Shown here: piece by piece, positions 16,062 to 20,798 of the stretch
Position numbering within the stretch: position 1 is the first letter of the stretch
How the letters are laid out: every line of letters begins with the position of its first letter
NCBI GenBank assembly: GCA_963595735.1
Contig: CAVBJJ010000033.1
Location: 1 to 20,798 of the forward strand
DNA: 20,798 nt
From: CALWOS01 sp963595735
Lineage (GTDB): Bacteria > Bacillota > Clostridia > Oscillospirales > Oscillospiraceae
Direction: 5' to 3'
Translations under genes and position numbers: made by a program
The notes under the pieces: model-generated
Seen by the model: only the letters and a program-made list of their open reading frames with translations
What the model was told of the DNA's origin: nothing
The model's database searches: none

Positions 16062-17345
16062 ATGACCATATGGCGAATCCAAGGCCGCCGGCCGCTGGCA
16101 GGCAGTCTGACGGTGCAGGGGGCAAAAAACGCCATGCTTCCGATTCTTGCGGCCAGTCTTCTGGTTCCGGGGGAGTCGGTGCTGGAAAATTGTCCCGCGC
16201 TGGGCGATCTGGACAGCGCTCGGAAAATTCTGGTGCATCTGGGCTGCGAGACCGAGCAGGCGGGAACGCTTGTGCGCGTGTGGGCAAAGCAGGCGGCGTT
16301 TGCGCCCATCCCGCTGGCGCTGTCCGGCGCCATGCGCGCCTCGGTCTGCTTTTTAGGCTCCATGCTGGCGCGATTTGGGCAGGCGGAAATGTGTATGCCC
16401 GGCGGTTGTACCTTGGGGCGGCGGCCGATCGATTTGCATTTGTATGCCTTTCGCTGCCTGGGGGCAGAGACGGAGCAGACCGAAACTGCCATACGCTGCC
16501 GATGCAGCCGCCTGCGCGGTGGGGAGATCGTGTTTCCGGTCAGCAGCGTCGGTGCAACGGAAAACGCCATGCTGGCGGCTTGCGGCGCGGTGGGGGAAAC
16601 CGTCATTCGCGGCGCGGCCAGAGAGCCGGAGATCGTGGATCTGCAGCGCTTTTTGCAAGCCGGGGGCTTCGCTGTTTCCGGGGCGGGAACACCGGTCATC
16701 ACCGTTCGCGGCGGCAGAGGAGCGGCGCAGGCGCGGCACTCCATCATGCCCGACCGCATCGCAGGCGCGACCCTGCTGTGTGCCGGGGCGATCACCGGCG
16801 GAGATGTAACGGTTCGGGGACTATGCCTGCCGGATCAGGGCGGAATGCTCCGTTGTCTGGAGGACATGGGCTGCCGCCTTTCCCAAACAGCGGAAGGGTT
16901 GCGTCTGCAGGGGCCAAGCAGATTGCGCGGCGATGTGGAGATCATAGCGCGCCCCTTTCCCGGCTTCCCCACGGATGCCCTGCCCCTGTTCATGTCCCTG
17001 TGCGCCGTTGGGACCGGAAACGGATATTTTCGGGATACGGTGTTTGAAAACCGCTATCGCCATGTGCCGCAGCTGGAGAAAATGGGCGCAGTCATACATA
17101 CTTCCGGGCGGGAAGCCTGGGTGCAGGGCACAGCGCTGCACGGTGCGGAAACCGAAAGCACCGATCTCCGAGGCGCGGCAGCGCTGGTGCTGGCCGCGCT
17201 GGCAGCGGAGGGAGAAAGCTGCATCCGGGACACGGGACATATCCGGAGAGGCTACACCGACCTGGCCGGGCAGCTGCGCAGCCTGGGCGCGGCGCTGCAA
17301 AGCGCCGGGATGGAGGATTGCAATTTTGACAGTCCTATTATATAA
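16062..17345 (+). CDS. murA: UDP-GlcNAc 1-carboxyvinyltransferase MurA
   Basis: MurA transfers enolpyruvate from PEP to UDP-GlcNAc, the first committed step of peptidoglycan synthesis. This copy has 427 residues, the normal length, with the EPSP-synthase fold. Substrate residues K22-N23 are in GAKNAMLP, and an arginine is in AMRAS at about 92. The catalytic loop is PGGCTLGRRPID with C116, the PEP-reactive cysteine that fosfomycin targets. Later motifs are FPTD, FENRYRHV, DLRGAAALVLA and GHIRRGY. GGAGG at 16048-16052 lies nine bases before the ATG. The body is noticeably divergent from canonical MurA, but all catalytic residues I checked are present. murA between murG and ftsQ is a common clostridial arrangement. 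Its last codons overlap a promoter at 17318-17346. Confidence 0.93.
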   Translation: MTIWRIQGRRPLAGSLTVQGAKNAMLPILAASLLVPGESVLENCPALGDLDSARKILVHLGCETEQAGTLVRVWAKQAAFAPIPLALSGAMRASVCFLGSMLARFGQAEMCMPGGCTLGRRPIDLHLYAFRCLGAETEQTETAIRCRCSRLRGGEIVFPVSSVGATENAMLAACGAVGETVIRGAAREPEIVDLQRFLQAGGFAVSGAGTPVITVRGGRGAAQARHSIMPDRIAGATLLCAGAITGGDVTVRGLCLPDQGGMLRCLEDMGCRLSQTAEGLRLQGPSRLRGDVEIIARPFPGFPTDALPLFMSLCAVGTGNGYFRDTVFENRYRHVPQLEKMGAVIHTSGREAWVQGTALHGAETESTDLRGAAALVLAALAAEGESCIRDTGHIRRGYTDLAGQLRSLGAALQSAGMEDCNFDSPII

Positions 17346-17346
17346 T
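17318..17346 (+). promoter_or_regulatory. Promoter at the murA 3' end (TTGCAA-N17-TATAAT)
   Basis: TTGCAA at 17318-17323 and a perfect TATAAT at 17341-17346 are spaced by 17 bases and overlap the last murA codons and stop. The -35 box is identical to that of the mraZ promoter. It points at ftsQ. Transcription should start near 17353, just upstream of the inserted repeat element, so this looks like the original ftsQ promoter. Confidence 0.7.
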
Positions 17347-17462
17347 GTAAGCTATCACGCAATGATCGAGGCTGTCAAAAAACAGGCAGCCGGCAGAAGC
17401 CTCCGCAACAGTGGGGGAGTTTGAGGGGGGCAAGGCCCGTCTCAATCAGATAAACCCGCCGT

Positions 17463-17511
17463 GGAAAGCCCCACTGGGCTTTCCCGCAGTATTTTGGCCG
17501 AGCCAAAATAC
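17463..17511. repeat. Two adjacent perfect hairpins inside the element
   Basis: A 9-bp perfect stem (17463-17471 with 17476-17484, loop CACT) is followed by a 10-bp perfect stem (17489-17498 with 17502-17511, loop CGA). CCGCCG at 17456-17461 can pair with CGGCGG at 17513-17518, closing both into a three-way junction. Confidence 0.75.
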
Positions 17512-17522
17512 GCGGCGGATAA

Positions 17523-17555
17523 GTGTCAAAAAAAGTCTCAGACTTTTTTTGACAC
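17523..17555. repeat. 15-bp perfect inverted repeat at the right end of the element
   Basis: Positions 17523-17537 pair exactly with 17541-17555 around the loop TCA. Each arm contains a run of seven A or T. The left arm repeats the TGTCAAAAAA of the left terminus in direct orientation. The T run is inside the stem and not after it, so it is a poor terminator. Confidence 0.8.
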
Positions 17556-17587
17556 GCTGAATGATCGAATGCCCCGAGAGGTGAATT

Positions 17588-18427
17588 ATGGCAGGACGAA
17601 AGAAAAAAACAAGAGCGTGGCGCCCGGGAAGCGTGCTGTATCTACCTATCGCGTTTCTGCTGATTTGCGGTGCGCTGTTTTTGAGTATGTGTGTGTTCTT
17701 CCGCGCGACCAATATCACGGTGGAGGGGAACAGGCTGTACACCCAGGAGGAGATTCTGGAGATATCTGAGCTGAAAAGCGGGCAGAATATGTTCTTTGTC
17801 AACCGCTTTGCGGTGGAAAAGCGCCTGCAGGATGCGCTGCCCTATGTGGAGGGCGTTTCCCTGAGTCGTATTTTGCCAAACACCCTACAAATCAACATAA
17901 GAGAGAGTTATGCGATTGCGATTATCCAGATTGGAGATACAGATTATCTAATCAACCAGAACTGTAAGGTGTTGGGCGAGGCGGAACAGACCACCGGATA
18001 TATCCGAATCAAGGGCGTTTCTCTGGAGGTCGCCAAGGTGGGAAAGGAGCTGACCGGCGACCGCAAGGAAGACAGCAAGGAGGAAAAGAAAGCCAAGGAA
18101 AAGATGAGCGAAAAAGAGCTGGCTGCACTGAAAAAGCAGGAGGAACGGCAGCGGCTGGAAGCGGAGCAGAAGCTGGAGGTGCTGCGCGGCGTGCTGACGG
18201 GGATCGAGCTTCATGGCATGGCGGAGCAGGTTACGGAGCTGGATGTCTCCAATCTGGCAAACCCGGTTTTTGACTACATGGGGCGTTTTCAGGTGCGTTT
18301 TGGAGACGGGGACAATGTCTCCTATAAGCTGGATATGCTCCAGGCGGCGGCGGAACAGCTATCGGAAAGCGAGACCGGAACCTTTGATTTGACCACCGAT
18401 AACAAAGTGCATTTTCGCTATGATTGA
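17588..18427 (+). CDS. ftsQ: Cell division protein DivIB/FtsQ
   Basis: This 279-residue bitopic protein bridges the division complex with FtsL and DivIC/FtsB. It has a basic cytosolic N-terminus (about 1-15) and a membrane helix at about 16-38. The POTRA domain is at about 40-108, with the typical start FFRATNITVEGNRLYTQEEI and the segment LPNTLQINIRES. The beta domain that follows is split by a Lys/Glu-rich helical stretch at about 153-195. It resumes with VLRGVLTGIELHGMAEQVTELDVSN. The insertion is unusual for the family. The start at ATG 17588 has a modest GAGAGG ribosome site at 17576-17581. Directly upstream lies the putative MITE, so its expression depends on reading through that structured leader. 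Confidence 0.9.
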   Translation: MAGRKKKTRAWRPGSVLYLPIAFLLICGALFLSMCVFFRATNITVEGNRLYTQEEILEISELKSGQNMFFVNRFAVEKRLQDALPYVEGVSLSRILPNTLQINIRESYAIAIIQIGDTDYLINQNCKVLGEAEQTTGYIRIKGVSLEVAKVGKELTGDRKEDSKEEKKAKEKMSEKELAALKKQEERQRLEAEQKLEVLRGVLTGIELHGMAEQVTELDVSNLANPVFDYMGRFQVRFGDGDNVSYKLDMLQAAAEQLSESETGTFDLTTDNKVHFRYD

Positions 18428-18490
18428 CAATGTCGATGAAAAAAACAGGAAAAGCGACTTTTTTCCGGGAATATTTTTTGCTTTCTCATA

Positions 18491-18519
18491 TTGACCGCGG
18501 AAGAAAAATGTTATAAAAT
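18491..18519 (+). promoter_or_regulatory. Promoter of ftsZ (TTGACC-N17-TAAAAT)
   Basis: TTGACC at 18491-18496 and TAAAAT at 18514-18519 are 17 bases apart in the AT-rich gap after ftsQ. The predicted leader of about 70 bases can form small hairpins, such as GACG/CGTC at 18539-18549. It ends with GGGAGG at 18583-18588, eight bases before the ftsZ ATG. It lets ftsZ be transcribed independently of the cluster. Confidence 0.72.
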
Positions 18520-18596
18520 AAAGTGAATTATCTACAATGACGAAGCGTCGGAACTTTGGAGTCCGCCGCTAAAAATACAATTGGGAGGCAGAGTAT

Positions 18597-19727
18597 ATGT
18601 CCTTTTCTCTTGAAACTGGTCCGGAAAATGTTGTAACCATCAAAGTTGTTGGCGTTGGTGGAGCTGGAAATAATGTGGTCAACAGAATGGTCGATGCAGG
18701 CACCAAGGGTGTGGAGTTCATCGCCGTGAATACCGATAAGCAGGCTCTGGCTGTGTCCAGCGCGACCCAGAAGATCCAAATCGGCGAAAAGCTGACCCAC
18801 GGTCAGGGCGCCGGTTCCGATCCCGATGTGGGCAAGCGCTCCGCAGAGGAAAGCCGCAACAACATCGCCAAGAGCTTTGAGGATGCGGACATGGTTTTCA
18901 TCACCGCCGGCATGGGCGGCGGCACCGGTACCGGCGCTGCACCCACCATTGCGGATATCGCCCGTGAAAGCGGCATTCTCACCGTCGGTGTTGTCACCAA
19001 GCCTTTCGGCTTCGAGGGTAAGCGCCGCATGATGCAGGCAGAGGCCGGTATCTCCGATCTGCTGGGCAAGGTGGATAGCCTCCTGATCATCCCCAACGAT
19101 CGTCTGAAATATGCCACCGATCAGAAGGTCACCTTCAAAAACGCTTTTGAGATCGCGGACGATGTGCTGCATCAGGCAGTGACCAGTATTTCCGACCTGA
19201 TCAAGAACACCGGCTTCATTAACCTGGACTTCGCCGATGTGACAACGATCATGAAGGATGCCGGTCTGGCACATATGGGCGTTGGCCACGCAGCCGGTAA
19301 GGGCAAGGCAGAGGATGCTGCCCGCGCCGCAGTTGCAAGTCCTCTGATGGAGACCTCCATCGACGGCGCACGCGGTGTGCTGATCAACATCACCGGCTCC
19401 AATGATATGGGCCTGGAGGACATCGAGGCCGCGGCAAACCTGGTGCAGGCTTCCGCCCACCCCGATGCCAACATCATCTTCGGTGCCACCTTCGACGATA
19501 CCATGGACGATGAGATCCGTGTTACCGTGATCGCCACCGGCTTCGACGAGGGTCCTGTGCAGAAGGCCGGCGCCGCCGGTGCTGCCCTGCGCGGAGAGGC
19601 CGTCTCCGAGCCGAAAGCGGGTCTGTTCACCAGCGCCGCAGCCAAGGCGGACACGGCGGCTCCCGCCAAGAGCGAGGAGGAAGGAGATCCCCTGGAGGAT
19701 ATCTTCAAGATCTTCAATTCCCGATAA
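18597..19727 (+). CDS. ftsZ: Cell division GTPase FtsZ
   Basis: FtsZ is the tubulin-like GTPase that polymerises into the division ring at the inner membrane face. The protein has 376 residues. The N-terminal KVVGVGGAGNNVVNRM and the tubulin signature GGGTGTGA at 107-114 bind GTP. The synergy loop region FINLDFADV is intact and needed for hydrolysis. A short linker (about 320-360) follows. The C-terminal peptide reads DPLEDIFKIFNSR, not the usual IPxFLR-type end that binds FtsA and SepF. Codons strongly favour C at third positions compared with neighbours, which suits high expression. It has its own promoter and a strong terminator. No ftsA gene is beside it, as in several clostridia. Confidence 0.97.
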   Translation: MSFSLETGPENVVTIKVVGVGGAGNNVVNRMVDAGTKGVEFIAVNTDKQALAVSSATQKIQIGEKLTHGQGAGSDPDVGKRSAEESRNNIAKSFEDADMVFITAGMGGGTGTGAAPTIADIARESGILTVGVVTKPFGFEGKRRMMQAEAGISDLLGKVDSLLIIPNDRLKYATDQKVTFKNAFEIADDVLHQAVTSISDLIKNTGFINLDFADVTTIMKDAGLAHMGVGHAAGKGKAEDAARAAVASPLMETSIDGARGVLINITGSNDMGLEDIEAAANLVQASAHPDANIIFGATFDDTMDDEIRVTVIATGFDEGPVQKAGAAGAALRGEAVSEPKAGLFTSAAAKADTAAPAKSEEEGDPLEDIFKIFNSR

Positions 19728-19748
19728 GCATACATAGCAGCAAAACGG

Positions 19749-19786
19749 AATATCCTCCCTTGGTATGCCCGAGGGGGGATATTTTT
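19749..19786 (+). terminator. Rho-independent terminator after ftsZ
   Basis: A 15-bp stem with two G-T wobbles pairs 19749-19763 with 19769-19783 around a five-base loop, running into TTTTT at 19782-19786. It begins about 20 bases after the ftsZ stop and marks the end of the division cluster. Confidence 0.88.
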
Positions 19787-19848
19787 CCATGCACAGGAAA
19801 CACTAGACCTGCACACCGAAAAGGCAGAGGAAAGGAGGAAAGCCATAG

Positions 19849-20712
19849 ATGAAAGAGCGCGTTCGTTTCATGACGCGGGAGCTGTACTATATTTATATGA
19901 AGAACCGTGTCAACCGCTATGCCGCGGCGCTTTCCCATTATATGGTGTTTTCTATTTTTCCAACCTTGATTTGCCTGTATGCGCTGCTGGCGCGGAATCT
20001 GCCGGACCCGACGATCGTAGTGCGGGGCCTGGAGAATATTTTTCCCCAGAGCACAGCGGAGGCACTGGCGCAGTTTTTGCAATATGTGGGCACAAACGCC
20101 AACTCCACGATGATCGCGGTGGCGGTGTTTACCATGCTATGGTGCGGCTCCGGTGTGTTTCGCTGTATCCATACGATCATGTCGGATATTCAGGGCGGCG
20201 CCCGGTTTCGCGGCGCGGTGTATATTCTGGTCAGCTTCCTGTTTGGCACGGTGTTTTTGTTTGTGATCTACTTCAGTGTTGTGGTTTTGCTGACGGGAAA
20301 CTGGTTTTTGCAATTGGTGGATCGGTACCAGGGTGTGGTACACGCCACATCGGCCTGGAGCTGGCTGCGTTTTGTGCTGCTGTATGGTCTGGTGCTGATG
20401 ATCGTGTTCAGCCTTTACCGGGTGCTGACACCAAAGGGCTTTGACGGCAATGTGTTTTCCGGCGCGGTGATCGCCACCACGGTCATTGTGATCGTGTGCG
20501 TGGCCATGTCCGGTTTCATCGGCTTTTTTTCTCGGTATCCGCTGATCTATGGCTCTTTGGCCAGTATCGTCATGCTGATGCTGTGGTTATATGTATGCGG
20601 AACGGTGGTCATTATGGGAAACGCCTGGAATGTGGCGCTGCGACGATGGCGAAAGCGGCGCAGTCATTTTCCGGTGGAGGAACGCCCAGGAAAGAAGAAA
20701 AAACGGGTCTGA
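19849..20712 (+). CDS. YihY/BrkB family membrane protein
   Basis: This 287-residue integral membrane protein belongs to the YihY/BrkB family. It was once mislabelled ribonuclease BN, and its function is still unclear. It has about six hydrophobic segments near 26-48, 86-108, 124-150, 172-191, 203-226 and 237-258. RYAAALSHYMVFSIFPTL near 23-40 is the family motif, and the YGSLASIVMLMLWLYV region near 234-249 matches its C-terminal signature. The tail is strongly basic. AAAGGAGG at 19831-19838 precedes the ATG by ten bases. It lies behind the ftsZ terminator and I see no convincing promoter in the 60-base gap, so its transcription start is unresolved. Confidence 0.9.
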   Translation: MKERVRFMTRELYYIYMKNRVNRYAAALSHYMVFSIFPTLICLYALLARNLPDPTIVVRGLENIFPQSTAEALAQFLQYVGTNANSTMIAVAVFTMLWCGSGVFRCIHTIMSDIQGGARFRGAVYILVSFLFGTVFLFVIYFSVVVLLTGNWFLQLVDRYQGVVHATSAWSWLRFVLLYGLVLMIVFSLYRVLTPKGFDGNVFSGAVIATTVIVIVCVAMSGFIGFFSRYPLIYGSLASIVMLMLWLYVCGTVVIMGNAWNVALRRWRKRRSHFPVEERPGKKKKRV

Positions 20713-20758
20713 GACACATGCGCGTCCGGCGCTTTTTCCGGCTTGACGCAAAAAAGGC

Positions 20759-20787
20759 TTGCATCCCACGGCAGGCGGTGGTATACT
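20759..20787 (+). promoter_or_regulatory. Strong promoter at the right edge (TTGCAT-N17-TATACT)
   Basis: TTGCAT at 20759-20764 and TATACT at 20782-20787 have a 17-base spacer and an extended -10 TGG at 20779-20781. The transcript would start near 20794 and run out of the window, so the gene it serves cannot be seen. Confidence 0.7.
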
Positions 20788-20798
20788 GAGTACAAGCG

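Larger units (their letters stand above)
17361..17568. mobile_element. Putative MITE with 9-bp flanking direct repeats
   Basis: The 9-mer AATGATCGA occurs at 17361-17369 and again at 17560-17568, enclosing 190 bases that code for nothing recognisable. The ends are short inverted repeats: TGTCAAAAAA at 17373-17382 and its complement at 17545-17554. They lie three and five bases inside the direct repeats, so the termini are slightly asymmetric. Inside are several strong hairpins. Direct repeats of this size plus inverted ends are the mark of a non-autonomous transposable element. Removing the element and one repeat copy leaves a short, normal ftsQ leader. I cannot name an insertion sequence family for it. 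Confidence 0.65.

Noticed and set aside
14620..16287. A 555-codon open frame antisense to murG
   Set aside because: It has no domain, spans the end of ftsW, all of murG and the start of murA, and is explained by codon bias.
16046..17047. A long alternative + strand frame inside murA
   Set aside because: It is Gly/Arg/Ser-rich out-of-frame translation. The MurA frame has all the catalytic motifs.
17326..17346. TTGACA followed by TATAAT at the murA end as a promoter pair
   Set aside because: The spacer is only 9 bases. TTGCAA at 17318 with a 17-base spacer to the same TATAAT fits far better.
17523..17555. The 15-bp palindrome as a Rho-independent terminator for murA
   Set aside because: Its T run is inside the stem and no T tract follows. 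Only three G-C-containing pairs close the loop.
20721..20750. Inverted GCGTC/GACGC repeat after the YihY gene as a terminator
   Set aside because: The stem is short and mismatched and is followed by A residues, not T.

Overview
The window is a GC-rich stretch of a Gram-positive, low-complexity-envelope bacterium. The most likely source is a member of the Clostridia, probably an Oscillospiraceae-like gut lineage. The evidence is an HPr with both His15 and the regulatory Ser46, DivIB/FtsL-type division proteins, a PASTA-domain division PBP, MutS2, and a MurE with the meso-DAP signature DNPR. The lineage is inferred from gene content and base composition, not from a database search. All recognised genes lie on the + strand. 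A run of ten Ns at 12261-12270 shows that this is a scaffolded draft or metagenome assembly.

Layout. (1) Positions 1-2870: mutS2, then a stand-alone ptsH with its own promoter and terminator. (2) Positions 2905-6361: a tight run of uvrC, rsmD, coaD and a coiled-coil gene of unknown function, closed by a hairpin terminator. A perfect-consensus promoter lies inside rsmD, just before coaD. (3) Positions 6375-19786: the division and cell wall (dcw) cluster, in the order mraZ, rsmH, ftsL, PASTA-PBP (ftsI/pbpB), murE, mraY, ftsW/spoVE, murG, murA, ftsQ/divIB, ftsZ. It starts with a strong promoter overlapped by three TGG-box repeats typical of a MraZ operator, and it ends with a strong terminator. 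(4) Positions 19849-20712: a YihY/BrkB-family membrane protein. A further strong promoter at the right edge points out of the window.

How the genes work together. MurE, MraY, MurG and MurA supply lipid II steps. The FtsW/SpoVE SEDS polymerase and the PASTA transpeptidase build septal peptidoglycan, FtsL and DivIB scaffold them, and FtsZ forms the ring. MraZ regulates the cluster and RsmH methylates 16S rRNA. murD, murF, murC, murB and ftsA are not in this cluster and must lie elsewhere or be replaced.

Most of the window is conserved housekeeping DNA. The least ordinary part is the 190-bp non-coding element at 17370-17559 between murA and ftsQ. It is flanked by a 9-bp direct repeat, has short terminal inverted repeats, and contains several near-perfect hairpins. 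It looks like a miniature inverted-repeat transposable element (MITE) that landed in the 5' leader of ftsQ. I saw no clear new multi-gene system.
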